Source: Acidianus hospitalis
GTDB lineage: Archaea; Thermoproteota; Thermoprotei_A; Sulfolobales; Sulfolobaceae
NCBI GenBank assembly: GCA_046533895.1
Contig: JAWDOK010000002.1
Coordinates: forward strand, 62,001 to 126,000
Direction: 5' to 3'
Length of the DNA stretch: 64,000 nucleotides
Shown here: in pieces, positions 1 to 10,126 of the stretch
How positions within the stretch are numbered: position 1 is the first letter of the stretch
How the letters are laid out: each line of letters begins with the position of its first letter
The notes under the pieces: model-generated
Databases searched by the model: none
Told to the model about the DNA's origin: nothing
The model's input: only the letters and a program-made list of their open reading frames with translations
Position numbers and translations under genes: made by a program

Positions 1-201
1 AGCAGTAAGGACATAAGACGTCATGGAAGAATTTTATCTCTATCATTTTATGTAAGATTAAAAATAGTAGTTTTTAACATTACCTTAAACATTAACGGCA
101 ATTATTAGTTCTCATTAAAACCTTTGAAATAAAGCTTTTTCAGCTGGATTATAATAATATAAATTATAGTAAAAATGAAAGATTAGAAGAGGTGAATAAT
201 T
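1..201. other. left-edge intergenic leader
   Basis: AT-rich sequence before the first gene. One forward frame is open from the edge to about base 108, but it carries no recognisable motif, so I do not call a truncated gene. A Shine-Dalgarno-like GAGGTGA lies at 189-195, just before the GTG start at 202. Nothing else is visible. Confidence 0.4.
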
Positions 202-921
202 GTGTTGGTTAAAGATGTTATGTCTCCTGATGTAATAAAAGTAACTAAAGATACAAAAATATACGATGCATTAAATATAATGATTAGAAATAATATAAGA
301 AGACTTGTAGTGGAATCTAATGGAATAGTTACTATAAGAGATATTGTATATAATTGGGGGAAAATTGACGATACTGTAGATAAAATTATGACTTCTGATT
401 TGCAATTTATAGATAAAAATTCTGATTTAAAAGAAGCTTGCAGAATAGTAACTGCAAAAGGAATAGGATCTTTAGTAGTAGGTAACGGAGATAACATAGA
501 AGGAATAATAACTGAAAGAGATTTAATAAGATATTGTAAGGCAGACATAAACTCGTTCGTGCAAGATATTATGAACAAAAATCCACTAATAATTTCAGCA
601 GATACTACATTGGCAGAAGTAGTAGAATTTATGAAACAAAAATATGTTAGACACGCTATAGTGGCTTGCGATAATTTACCCTGTGGAGTTATATCCACTA
701 AAGATATAGGAAAGGCACTTTTAGCAAAGAAAGATCTAACAAAAACAGAAGTTTCTGGATTTATGTCTAATAACGTTTTTAAAGTATATCCAGACGATAA
801 AATTGAGACTGCAAGAATGTTAATGGCTGAAAAGAACATAGGCTTCTTACCAGTGACTAATTCAAAGGAAATATTAGGTAGCCTTAGTGAGAGAGAAATT
901 CTTGCAGTCTTATCTATTTAA
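202..921 (+). CDS. four-CBS-domain protein
   Basis: A 239-residue protein built only of CBS modules. Four repeats of about 58 residues start near residues 5, 60, 118 and 176; each shows the short helix with M(S/T/N), a valine/isoleucine strand and a closing G-I-I-T/S-x-R/K-D motif (for example GIITERD near residue 107). CBS pairs (Bateman modules) normally bind adenosyl ligands such as AMP, ATP or SAM and act as sensors. No catalytic domain is attached, so the target is unknown. The GTG start at 202 is chosen because GAGGTGA precedes it by about 7 bases. A second four-CBS protein lies at 13281. Family call is sure; cellular role is not. Confidence 0.9.
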   Translation: MLVKDVMSPDVIKVTKDTKIYDALNIMIRNNIRRLVVESNGIVTIRDIVYNWGKIDDTVDKIMTSDLQFIDKNSDLKEACRIVTAKGIGSLVVGNGDNIEGIITERDLIRYCKADINSFVQDIMNKNPLIISADTTLAEVVEFMKQKYVRHAIVACDNLPCGVISTKDIGKALLAKKDLTKTEVSGFMSNNVFKVYPDDKIETARMLMAEKNIGFLPVTNSKEILGSLSEREILAVLSI

Positions 922-997
922 TTTTTTACTAATCTATGAAAGAAGAAGAAAAGCTTATAAGTGAAAAAATACATCATTATGGAATAAGTGAGAAGAA

Positions 998-1180
998 ATG
1001 GAAGACTACAGAAAAATCTTTGAGGGGCTTGCATACACGATAATTGAAGACGATGAAGCATCAATAGTATTACTAGAAGGAAAACCAATAGCAGCATCTT
1101 GCATAGAACATGGAAACCACGATCTATTAGACCTAAATTGTCCACATGTAGAAAATCTATTGAAAAAAGTTTTTTCTTAA
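998..1180 (+). CDS. small hypothetical protein, 60 aa
   Basis: A short acidic protein beginning MEDYRKIFEG, with three cysteines (SCIEH, LNCPH) and a C-terminal amphipathic stretch. The ATG follows a GTGAGAAG Shine-Dalgarno-like sequence. The stop overlaps the end of the convergent ridA gene by 4 bases. I recognise no family. The CxxH and CPH pairs could bind a metal, but that is inference. Codon use resembles its neighbours, which supports a real gene. Confidence 0.6.
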   Translation: MEDYRKIFEGLAYTIIEDDEASIVLLEGKPIAASCIEHGNHDLLDLNCPHVENLLKKVFS

Positions 1181-1554
1181 ATGCCTGCTATAACTGCTAT
1201 TTCTATTAGAACGTCTTTAGGTAGTTTTGATACTTCTACTGTAACTCTTGCGGGAGGATTATCTTTAAAATACATGGAGTACACTTCGTTAAAACCTTGA
1301 AAATCGTTCATGTTTTTTAGATAAACAAAGCTCATTAAAACCTTATCTAACCCTGAACCAGATGCTTCTAGTATTGCTTTAATATTCTCTAAAACTTGAG
1401 CAGTCTGCTCTTTTATTCCTCCATTAACAACATTATTTGACTTAGGATCTAAGGGAATTTGCCCAGATACAAATATTAAATTACCTAATTTTACTGCTTG
1501 AGAATATGGACCTATAGGCTTTGGAGCCTTTTCAGTATAGATTATTTCTTTCAT
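1177..1554 (-). CDS. ridA: RidA family enamine/imine deaminase
   Basis: A 125-residue RidA (YjgF/YER057c/UK114) protein. RidA hydrolyses reactive 2-aminoacrylate and related imines formed by pyridoxal-phosphate dehydratases, sparing other enzymes from damage; it works in the cytosol as a trimer. Family signatures are complete: PIGPYSQAV near residue 14, FVSGQIPLDP near residue 28, and NPPARVTVEV near residue 99 with the substrate-carboxylate-binding arginine. Length is normal for the family. It is followed downstream only by the convergent small gene, and lies 11 bases after the amidohydrolase-like gene on the same strand, so co-transcription is likely. Confidence 0.93.
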   Translation of the reverse strand: MKEIIYTEKAPKPIGPYSQAVKLGNLIFVSGQIPLDPKSNNVVNGGIKEQTAQVLENIKAILEASGSGLDKVLMSFVYLKNMNDFQGFNEVYSMYFKDNPPARVTVEVSKLPKDVLIEIAVIAGI

Positions 1555-1565
1555 CGAATATGATA

Positions 1566-2198
1566 TCAGTGTATACTAATTATTTTTAACGCATTTTCAG
1601 ATATAACGTCAATGAAATGCATGTTCTTAAAAGGTAAATAAGGATAACCACTGCCATATATCAATCTATCCGTAGGTATTTTATTTAAGAAACTCTCTGG
1701 AACACCAGAGGTCTCAAAAAAAACGTTATTATATTTAAGCAAATTATAGAGCATTTCTTCCATGGGATAATAAGAGCCTAATATTACAAAAGTTAAATGG
1801 GTAAATTCTTGTATTTTTTGAGTTAGATCTTGTATGGTCTTTATAAATATTGGCATTTTATGGTCCTCGGCGAATTCTAGAACCTTGTCAATATCTTGGA
1901 TTTTGTATCCGTGTTTTTCTGGCGTTAATACTATGCCTACTATTCCTTTCTCGTATTGTCTACCTAATTCTACTTCTAAAGGGACTCTACACTTTGGATT
2001 ATATATACCAAGTAAACGGTATTTCTCTCTATTTTCATTTTTATTCTTTAGCCAAAGATATTGCTGATAGAATCCGTCCACACAACATTGACAAGAGTAC
2101 TTATATGCCGGATTAAGCAAAATAATATCAAAATATTCTGAAATTTCCTTCGCATTAACCCATTTAATTCCTAAATGTTGGTGAACGTCTATTCTCAC
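1566..2198 (-). CDS. amidohydrolase-like TIM-barrel protein
   Basis: A 210-residue protein starting MRIDVHQHLG, the HxH metal-binding motif of the amidohydrolase-2 class after strand 1. Further barrel strands are visible (GIVGIVLTPE, MPIFIKTI, LTFVILGSYYP, VFFETSGVP) and it ends with RLIYGSGYPY, the usual position of the late catalytic aspartate, where a clear aspartate is missing. It is shorter than typical members (about 280). It may be a metal-dependent hydrolase or decarboxylase relative with reduced metal site. It starts 2 bases after the kinase gene stop, so the two are probably one transcript with ridA. Confidence 0.6.
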   Translation of the reverse strand: MRIDVHQHLGIKWVNAKEISEYFDIILLNPAYKYSCQCCVDGFYQQYLWLKNKNENREKYRLLGIYNPKCRVPLEVELGRQYEKGIVGIVLTPEKHGYKIQDIDKVLEFAEDHKMPIFIKTIQDLTQKIQEFTHLTFVILGSYYPMEEMLYNLLKYNNVFFETSGVPESFLNKIPTDRLIYGSGYPYLPFKNMHFIDVISENALKIISIH

Positions 2199-2200
2199 AA

Positions 2201-4165
<1,965 letters not shown>

Positions 4166-4220
4166 GATTAATTTGATTTAGGTATAACTCTTTTTAGATT
4201 TCGGCTTAATAATACATTTC

Positions 4221-4258
4221 TCCTCATTAAGTTAAAATAGGACACTAAATAATGAGGA
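4221..4258. promoter_or_regulatory. 9-bp perfect inverted repeat between divergent genes
   Basis: TCCTCATTA at 4221-4229 is matched by TAATGAGGA at 4250-4258 with a 20-base spacer. It sits in the 158-base gap between the kinase gene (minus) and the small-protein/MFS pair (plus), between a TATA-like GTTATACC near 4185 and GATATAAAAC near 4300. It could be an operator shared by both promoters. No cognate regulator can be named; the winged-helix gene at 5690 is a candidate only by proximity. Confidence 0.4.
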
Positions 4259-4323
4259 AAGAGCGTTATATAGTATTACAGTAGAACAACTAATTTTTAG
4301 ATATAAAACTACATTGTAAATAT

Positions 4324-4632
4324 ATGCTAAAACATCTAGAATACATGAGACATAGTATGACAGAGCCTTTAGTTACTGTATATTTATATAAAAAAGTCGA
4401 AGATGGAAAAATAATTTCTGCATTTAGAATTATGATGTATAAAGATAGTGTAATATCTATCTATGAAGATGATAAATTACAAGGAGGAGTTATATCAGAC
4501 ATTGAGAACGGTGGAGTAGACAAAGCTTATGAGATAATAAAGAAATACTATGATGATACTAGCGATGATATGATAATTTACGGAGAAAAGGATCTTGTTG
4601 AGCAATTACTAGAAAAATTTGATGAACAATGA
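4324..4632 (+). CDS. hypothetical protein, 102 aa, in operon with MFS transporter
   Basis: An acidic, soluble 102-residue protein with alternating strands (VTVYLYKKV, IISAFRIMM) and a helical end (DLVEQLLEKF). I recognise no family. The start is uncertain: ATG at 4324, with in-frame ATG codons at 4345 and 4357 that leave the conserved-looking core intact. A TATA-like GATATAAAAC lies at about 4300-4309. It overlaps the MFS gene by an ATGA, so the two are translationally coupled and probably work together. Confidence 0.65.
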   Translation: MLKHLEYMRHSMTEPLVTVYLYKKVEDGKIISAFRIMMYKDSVISIYEDDKLQGGVISDIENGGVDKAYEIIKKYYDDTSDDMIIYGEKDLVEQLLEKFDEQ

Positions 4633-5618
4633 GGCTTTTATTAAAATTAGCTATTAGTTGGATTCTTTGGGGAATAGGATTCTATCTATATTATCCTTTC
4701 CTTTCAATCTTTCTAGTTAGATATATAAAACCTTCTGAACTAGGATTTTTCTATCTTACAACATTAATATTCTCCTTACCATTACCTTATCTTGGAGGAA
4801 AAATTAACAAGAAATTTGGAGATAAATATAGTATAATTCTAGGAATGAGTATTTCCGGAACAGGAATTTTGCTACTTCCCTTTGCTTCTTCCATTATATT
4901 ACTTTATATTTTCATGATAATGTATAACTCATTCTATATAGCATTACCGGCTTTTTATGAATTAATGGAAATAGAAGGGAAAAGCACAATATCAAAGGTT
5001 TGGGCGATATCGGTATTGCCATCAATATTTATGCCTTCAATAGGAGGAATGATCTCGCAATATCTAGGGTTTACTTACCTTTTTATTATATCCGCATTTT
5101 TCATTATTTTTTCATTTTTACCGTTAATTACGCAAAAAGAAATCAAAAACACAGATCCAAAAATTGAATTTTACCCAATAATCTCTCTAATTATACTTCC
5201 AGTAGCATTATCAAGTCAGTTTATTTATTTAGTTATAAAGGAAATGTATAATTTAAGTGACACATTAATAGGAATTATAGCTACGTTTGCAGAGCTATTA
5301 GGCAGTATAATAGCTTTCACTTCGTCTTTTATCTCAAGTAAAAAGGCAATTAACCTTTCTCTTATTTTATTTTCTTTACAATCTTTAATAATAATCTCTC
5401 CTTATTTTTCTGCATTTTATGGGCTATGGGAATCAATAATTCCGTTATCATTATCTATATCCAAGAAAAATTACGTCTCTGCGGTAACCATGCAGATGAT
5501 AGGTTGGATTTTAGGATATCTAATTGCGTCAATTATACAAAGTCCTAGAGATGCCATATTTTTGTCATCTGTTTTATCTTTAATTGTACTTGCTTTTATA
5601 AATTTTGGAAAATATTAG
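4629..5618 (+). CDS. MFS-type membrane transporter
   Basis: A 329-residue integral membrane protein with about ten hydrophobic helices. The loop GGKINKKFGDKYS (about residue 56) resembles the cytoplasmic loop 2-3 G-x3-D-R/K-x-G motif of the major facilitator superfamily. It is shorter than the usual 400 residues, so two helices may be absent. Substrate is unknown; drug or metabolite export is possible. Its ATG overlaps the stop of the upstream 102-aa gene (ATGA), and it is followed by a separate winged-helix regulator gene. Confidence 0.75.
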   Translation: MRLLLKLAISWILWGIGFYLYYPFLSIFLVRYIKPSELGFFYLTTLIFSLPLPYLGGKINKKFGDKYSIILGMSISGTGILLLPFASSIILLYIFMIMYNSFYIALPAFYELMEIEGKSTISKVWAISVLPSIFMPSIGGMISQYLGFTYLFIISAFFIIFSFLPLITQKEIKNTDPKIEFYPIISLIILPVALSSQFIYLVIKEMYNLSDTLIGIIATFAELLGSIIAFTSSFISSKKAINLSLILFSLQSLIIISPYFSAFYGLWESIIPLSLSISKKNYVSAVTMQMIGWILGYLIASIIQSPRDAIFLSSVLSLIVLAFINFGKY

Positions 5619-5660
5619 GGATATAAAAAACTCTTCTATCTAACTCTTCATACTAACTGC

Positions 5661-5670
5661 TTAAATTATA
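5661..5670 (+). promoter_or_regulatory. TATA box for the winged-helix gene
   Basis: TTAAATTATA is centred about 24 bases before the GTG at 5690. Archaeal transcription starts about 25 bases after the TATA centre, so the mRNA would begin at or next to the start codon, i.e. leaderless. This supports GTG 5690 as the start; the ATG one base earlier is followed at once by TGA. Confidence 0.55.
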
Positions 5671-5689
5671 TTGTGACAAAATATTTCAT

Positions 5690-5968
5690 GTGAATATAAC
5701 ACAGTTAGTAATATTGACAAACTTAGCAGAGGGAGAGCTTAGTATAAAGGAGTTGGCAGAATACACTGGGATTCCTAAAAAGAATATAATAAAAGCAATG
5801 AAAAGTTTAGAGAACAGAGGATACGTAGAGAAGAGAGCAATAATAGGAAGAGACATAATATTTTCAATAACTGAAGAAGGACTAGAAGAACTTTACAAAT
5901 ATTACTTATTTATGAAAAAGTTAATAGAAGATATGGAATTCACATTATGTAGTAGATTTGATTGTTAA
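5690..5968 (+). CDS. winged-helix transcriptional regulator
   Basis: A 92-residue DNA-binding protein of MarR/PadR-like winged-helix type. The helix-turn-helix is seen at about residues 15-45 (ELSIKELAEYTGIPKKNIIK then MKSLENRGYVEKR), followed by the wing (DIIFSITEEGLEELYKY) and a C-terminal helix likely used for dimerisation. It ends with CSRFDC, two cysteines that might respond to redox state. The start codon is GTG with a leaderless promoter. It lies just after the MFS gene and may control it, as is common for transporter-regulator pairs, but this is inference. The stop overlaps the convergent nucleoside hydrolase by 4 bases. Confidence 0.82.
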   Translation: MNITQLVILTNLAEGELSIKELAEYTGIPKKNIIKAMKSLENRGYVEKRAIIGRDIIFSITEEGLEELYKYYLFMKKLIEDMEFTLCSRFDC

Positions 5969-6894
5969 AACCAAGATAATAGATTATAGAGCATACTTAT
6001 GAATTTCTCCTTATTAATTTCATAAACTACATTTACATTAGGCTCTTTATTCCAAATTCCCAAGTAATCAATAACAGTCATTCCCCTAGTTAAGCACTCA
6101 CAATTTTCTATATCTACGTACTGTTTTTCTACTTTAGTTGCTACAGAGCTATCTATTGCGATAGCCGTGGTTATTAAGTCTGGATGTGGATTGCCTTTCA
6201 TTTTTTGTTTAGTCATAGCATAATTTCTGTAATGAGCATAAATATCTATATAGAATGAGGAAAGTTTAGTATTCATAGATTTTATTTTATCCCATTCTTC
6301 ATAATTAATTGTATAATTTGTAATTAGATCCCATGCAACCATTGTTAAATCCATGCCAGAGCTAAATATTACTTTAGCAGCATCCGGATCGACCCAAATA
6401 TTATACTCAGCTACTGGCGTAATATTACCTCTGCCATATATTGTACCGCCCATAATCCATACTTTCTTTATTTTGTCAGCTAAACTCTTGTCTTTTAAAT
6501 ACGCTAAGGCTAAATTAGTTAAAGGAGAAATCGCTAAAAATTCCAATTCTCCTGCATATCTATCTGCAAGTTCTATTATTGCATCCACTGCATGCTTGTT
6601 ACTGGCCTTTAATTTGCTAGGCTTAACCACTTTATCGCCTATACCTCCTTTGCCATGTACGTTTTCAACTGTTCTATAATTTTTTACAAGAGGCCTCTGA
6701 CTACCTGGATAAACTGGAATTTCCTTGCCTATAAATTCTAACGCCCATAACGCATTATTTACTTCTTGATCAAAACTTATGTTGCCTTCAACTATTGTTA
6801 TTCCTTCTACAGATATTCCGTACCGTAAAAGCATAAAAAGGCTCATTATATCGTCTTCTGCAGTATCACAATCAATTATAAAATGCCTTGTCAT
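5965..6894 (-). CDS. inosine-uridine preferring nucleoside hydrolase family protein
   Basis: A 309-residue nucleoside hydrolase, which cleaves the N-glycosidic bond of ribonucleosides to base and ribose for purine/pyrimidine salvage. The calcium-binding N-terminal motif is DCDTAEDD (residue 8), a variant of DTDPGxDD. Other family segments are VHGKGGIGD (near 80), FLAISPLTNLA (near 117), KKVWIMGG (near 143) and AEYNIWVDPDAA (near 161). I start at the ATG at 6894 (MTRHFIIDC); a GTG at 6903 adds three residues. The gene follows the FAD protein gene almost without a gap. Sulfolobus has two paralogues differing in CU or IAG preference; I cannot tell which this is. Confidence 0.88.
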   Translation of the reverse strand: MTRHFIIDCDTAEDDIMSLFMLLRYGISVEGITIVEGNISFDQEVNNALWALEFIGKEIPVYPGSQRPLVKNYRTVENVHGKGGIGDKVVKPSKLKASNKHAVDAIIELADRYAGELEFLAISPLTNLALAYLKDKSLADKIKKVWIMGGTIYGRGNITPVAEYNIWVDPDAAKVIFSSGMDLTMVAWDLITNYTINYEEWDKIKSMNTKLSSFYIDIYAHYRNYAMTKQKMKGNPHPDLITTAIAIDSSVATKVEKQYVDIENCECLTRGMTVIDYLGIWNKEPNVNVVYEINKEKFISMLYNLLSWF

Positions 6895-6902
6895 GCGCAA
6901 CA

Positions 6903-7769
6903 CTATGCAAATATGTTCTTAAAGTCTAATATTGCTTTTAATTTCCAATACACCCTTGGAATATCATCGTGTGTAAAATAATTTAATTTCTTTATTGCAT
7001 CTTCATCAGCTACATAGAATTTACTAATTCCAGAACCAACTACAGTATATGCATAAATAGGTTGAGTATCTTCTATCGCATTCATAAAGTCTTCTATAGT
7101 AGGAGTATTAACGTAATATCCATTCCTATTAGTTTCTTCAATAGTTGCTACTCCTTCATCTTTTGAAAATCCATGTATATCAGCATTAAAATCATAAGAT
7201 GCATGAATATTATATTTTCCATCATATTCAACCAGCATTGCTAAAGGTTTTAAATGCATTAACTTATTAACATAAGCTATAGTTTCATCTTTTTTATTAA
7301 ATGACTTTTCGAAAGTAAAAACCTTAGTAGGTTTTGGAAATAATTTTAACCTTGCCTTATATATTGCACCCAATTTACCTTTGCTACCTATAATAATTTT
7401 CCATGAAATTTTACCAAAAGGAGTAATAAAAAATACTTTCTCAGTAAAATCGTACGGCTTACCATAACGTGTAGATAGAGGAGAAAACTCGTTATTTGCC
7501 AAAAGCCCGCCAATACTTCCGTCATACAAGCATGGTAATAATAATCCATGCTCTGATGCTTCCTCCCTTATCTTATCGACAGAAGCCCCCGCATAAGCCT
7601 CAACATAACCTTCTTTCTCTATTTTATAGTAGTCCATTTTAATTTTCAGATAAATATCAGATTTTCTAGGGTTTGAATGCTTCCCATAACCTATAATCAT
7701 TACCTTTTTACCACTTAAATAAGCGTCCTTAATGGAATTATATAATTCCTTCTCGTTGTATACTTCCAT
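6903..7769 (-). CDS. FAD-linked oxidase (PCMH-type, GlcE-like)
   Basis: A 288-residue protein with an N-terminal FAD-binding-4 domain: KKVMIIGYGKHSNPRKSDIY, then the covalent/flavin loop region VEAYAGASVDKIREEA and GGLLANNEFSPLSTRYGKP, then GSKGKLGAIYKARLKLFPKP. This matches the glycolate oxidase subunit E/lactate dehydrogenase family. The C-terminal half is short, as in GlcE, which works with GlcD and an iron-sulfur subunit; neither partner is nearby. The substrate is therefore unknown. It starts divergently from purE and runs directly into the nucleoside hydrolase gene. Confidence 0.75.
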   Translation of the reverse strand: MEVYNEKELYNSIKDAYLSGKKVMIIGYGKHSNPRKSDIYLKIKMDYYKIEKEGYVEAYAGASVDKIREEASEHGLLLPCLYDGSIGGLLANNEFSPLSTRYGKPYDFTEKVFFITPFGKISWKIIIGSKGKLGAIYKARLKLFPKPTKVFTFEKSFNKKDETIAYVNKLMHLKPLAMLVEYDGKYNIHASYDFNADIHGFSKDEGVATIEETNRNGYYVNTPTIEDFMNAIEDTQPIYAYTVVGSGISKFYVADEDAIKKLNYFTHDDIPRVYWKLKAILDFKNIFA

Positions 7770-7822
7770 CAGTTAGTCTCTTGATTAAAAAACCTTATAA
7801 TACTTAAGCCCCTTAAAATTTT

Positions 7823-8299
7823 ATGCCACTTGTAGGAGTAATAATGGGAAGTAAATCCGATTGGGAATACATGAAAGAGGCAGTAGATGTATTAAAGTCA
7901 TTTGGAGTCAGTTATGAAGTAAAAGTTGTCTCTGCACATAGAACTCCAGAGTTTATGGTCGAATATGCAAAGACTGCAAGATCTAGAGGAATTGAGGTTA
8001 TAATAGCAGGTGCAGGAGGAGCCGCACACTTACCTGGAATGACCGCATCTTTAACTACTCTGCCAGTAATTGGAGTTCCTATTCCTTCTAAAAATCTTAA
8101 TGGATTAGATTCGCTATTATCAATTGTTCAAATGCCTTACGGAGTCCCAGTAGCAACTGTAGCAATAGGTGGAGCTAAAAATGCAGCACTATTGGCAATT
8201 AGAATACTTTCGATAAAATATAAAGATTTAGAAGAAAAGTTAAATAAATTTATGGAAGATATGAAAAACGATGTCTTATCAACCTCTCTCCAAGCTTAA
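7823..8299 (+). CDS. purE: N5-carboxyaminoimidazole ribonucleotide mutase
   Basis: PurE, 158 residues, moves the carboxyl group of N5-CAIR to give CAIR in de novo purine synthesis. Class I signatures are MGSKSDWEYM (residue 8), VVSAHRTPEFM (36) with the catalytic histidine, AGAGGAAHLPGM (62), and the PIPSKNLNGLDSLLSIVQMP loop near 90. The next gene, purK, overlaps by 29 bases and makes the substrate N5-CAIR, so the two steps are coupled. Length is typical. The promoter lies in the 53-base gap to the divergent FAD-protein gene. Confidence 0.97.
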   Translation: MPLVGVIMGSKSDWEYMKEAVDVLKSFGVSYEVKVVSAHRTPEFMVEYAKTARSRGIEVIIAGAGGAAHLPGMTASLTTLPVIGVPIPSKNLNGLDSLLSIVQMPYGVPVATVAIGGAKNAALLAIRILSIKYKDLEEKLNKFMEDMKNDVLSTSLQA

Positions 8300-9362
8300 G
8301 ATTGGAATATTAGGCGGAGGCCAATTAGGCTGGATGCTAATATTAGAAGGAAGAAAATTTCCATTTGAATTTTATGTACTTGGTAATAAGGATGAACCGG
8401 CATGTAAAATTGCAGATAAATGCTTCTTAGAAGATCAATATAAAGAACTAGTAGACTCATCAGATATAGTAACCTTTGAATTTGAACATGTAAGTGAAAA
8501 AGCTTTAGATTACGCTGAAGAAAAAGGGAAATTATATCCTAGGATTAATTCTGTAGAGTTAAAAAGGGAGAGATATAAGGAAAAAGAATTCTTGAGGGAT
8601 CACGGTTTTCCTGTACCTAGATTTTATGTAGCTAATGATGGAGAAGAAGCTTTGAAAATAGTTAAGGACGAATTCAACAATGAAGGCGTTTTGAAACAGT
8701 CAAGAGGTGGATATGACGGAAAAGGACAGTATTTTATACACGGAGATATAGATAAGTATCAATTTATAAAGGATATGAAATGTAAATTCGTAGTAGAGGA
8801 ATATGTGAATTTTGATTTTGAAGCTTCAATAATAGCTACTAGAAGTAGAAGAGAGTTTAAGGCCTTTACTCCCACATTTAATTATAATGAAAAAGGGATT
8901 TTAGTTTACAACTATGGACCATATTATAACGATAAAATGGTTGAAATCGCGGATAGATTAACTAAAGAGCTAGATTATATAGGAACAATTGGTATTGAAT
9001 TCTTCGTTAGAGGAAACGAAGTCTTAATAAACGAGATTGCACCGAGGGTTCACAATACTGGACACTACACGTTAGATGGAGCGGAAACTTCACAATTTGA
9101 ACAACATATAAGAGCTATAGCAGATTTAGACTTAGGATCAACAAGAATACTTTCCCCTTCTGGGATGGTAAATATACTGGGTGTAGGAGAAGTTCCTAAG
9201 GACGTATTAAAATTTGGCAAAGTATACTGGTATGGTAAAAGTGAAGTTAGAAAAAGGAGAAAAATGGGCCACGTGAATATTATTGGAGATAATTTAGAAG
9301 ATGTAAAAGAAAAAATTGATAATGTTATGAAGCTAATATATCCTCAAGGATTGGGCTTATGA
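8271..9362 (+). CDS. purK: 5-(carboxyamino)imidazole ribonucleotide synthase
   Basis: PurK, 363 residues, an ATP-grasp enzyme that carboxylates AIR with bicarbonate and ATP to N5-CAIR. It starts with ILGGGQLGWM, then GFPVPRFYVA, the ATP-grasp lysine region VLKQSRGGYDGKGQYF, VEEYVNFDFEAS, and the magnesium site EIAPRVHNTGHYT. The ATG is inside the end of purE. It is followed by a ModE-like regulator with an ATGA overlap, giving a three-gene operon purE-purK-regulator. Confidence 0.97.
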   Translation: MSYQPLSKLKIGILGGGQLGWMLILEGRKFPFEFYVLGNKDEPACKIADKCFLEDQYKELVDSSDIVTFEFEHVSEKALDYAEEKGKLYPRINSVELKRERYKEKEFLRDHGFPVPRFYVANDGEEALKIVKDEFNNEGVLKQSRGGYDGKGQYFIHGDIDKYQFIKDMKCKFVVEEYVNFDFEASIIATRSRREFKAFTPTFNYNEKGILVYNYGPYYNDKMVEIADRLTKELDYIGTIGIEFFVRGNEVLINEIAPRVHNTGHYTLDGAETSQFEQHIRAIADLDLGSTRILSPSGMVNILGVGEVPKDVLKFGKVYWYGKSEVRKRRKMGHVNIIGDNLEDVKEKIDNVMKLIYPQGLGL

Positions 9363-9691
9363 AGTTTAATTTTAAAATCTGGATAGAAGACGATAATGGA
9401 AATTCTGTGCTAGGTAAAGGTGGGGTTGAATTACTAAAAGAGATAATTAATACGGGATCTATTTCTAAAGCTGCCGAAAATCTTAACTTATCATATAAAT
9501 TTGCTTGGGAATATGTGAGAAAAATTGAATCAGAAATAGGAGGAATAGAAATGAAAAAAGGAGGAAAGAATGCGGGTGGAACAGTCGTTTCAGATAAAGT
9601 ACAACAACTCCTTAAAATTTATGAAGAGGCAATGAACGAAGTTTCTGCAGTGCTTGAGAAATACTCTAAGAAGTTAAATGACATTAAATGA
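9359..9691 (+). CDS. ModE/LysR-type N-terminal HTH protein
   Basis: A 110-residue protein equal to the DNA-binding domain of molybdate regulator ModE: WIEDDNGNSVLGKGGVELLK, then the helix-turn-helix GSISKAAENLNLSYKFAWEY, VRKIESEIG and the wing KKGGKNAGGTVVSDK. The C-terminal molybdate-binding MOP domains are absent, so the ligand may differ. It is translationally coupled to purK (ATGA). Standalone ModE-N proteins are common in archaea. Whether it senses molybdate or controls purine genes cannot be told. Its 3' end overlaps the convergent alaX gene by 18 bases. Confidence 0.85.
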   Translation: MKFNFKIWIEDDNGNSVLGKGGVELLKEIINTGSISKAAENLNLSYKFAWEYVRKIESEIGGIEMKKGGKNAGGTVVSDKVQQLLKIYEEAMNEVSAVLEKYSKKLNDIK

Positions 9692-10126
9692 TATCTCTAA
9701 TAATTTCTTTGCATTCCTATATCTCCAATGATCTAATTTTATCTCTCCAATTTCTTTTGTATTACTAACATGTTGTTTATTACAAGCGTTTATATTCCAT
9801 TCTGGAATTATTACAATGTAGAGCTCTTTTACCTCTGGAGGCACTGGAAATAAATCATAAATTTCATCCCCATATTTTTTCTCTGCTTCTTCTCTACTTA
9901 GCTTTTCAGTAATAAATGGCAAACCTTCATTTATTTTGTTTTGAGCCTCTACAAATATTCTATTAATTTCTTCTTCGGTAGGCTTTCTCTCAAACTGGAC
10001 AGTTAGCCTGCCATGTGGACCGTTAACATAAGTGCTTGCAGTCCACTTAGCACCTAAAACTTTTCTTGTTGCGCCTTTTAGTACATGTAAAGCGCTATGT
10101 GTTCTAATTTCTATCATTTCTCTCAT
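9674..10126 (-). CDS. alaX: alanyl-tRNA editing protein AlaX (short type)
   Basis: A 150-residue free-standing editing domain homologous to the second additional domain of alanyl-tRNA synthetase. It hydrolyses Ser-tRNA(Ala), and sometimes Gly-tRNA(Ala). The zinc ligands are visible: RTHSALHVL (HxxxH, residues 9-13) and CNKQH (CxxxH, about 118-122). Length fits the short AlaX-S type. The ATG lies inside the end of tpiA, overlapping it by 23 bases, so translation is probably coupled. ATG at 10117 is an alternative start that would remove only three residues. Confidence 0.9.
   Translation of the reverse strand: MREMIEIRTHSALHVLKGATRKVLGAKWTASTYVNGPHGRLTVQFERKPTEEEINRIFVEAQNKINEGLPFITEKLSREEAEKKYGDEIYDLFPVPPEVKELYIVIIPEWNINACNKQHVSNTKEIGEIKLDHWRYRNAKKLLEISFNVI

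Noticed and set aside
1..108. Open frame from the left edge as a truncated gene
   Set aside because: About 35 codons with no motif and host-like AT richness; cannot be separated from chance.
183..839. Long minus-strand frame opposite the first CBS gene
   Set aside because: It mirrors the codon pattern of the plus-strand CBS repeats, and has no domain of its own.
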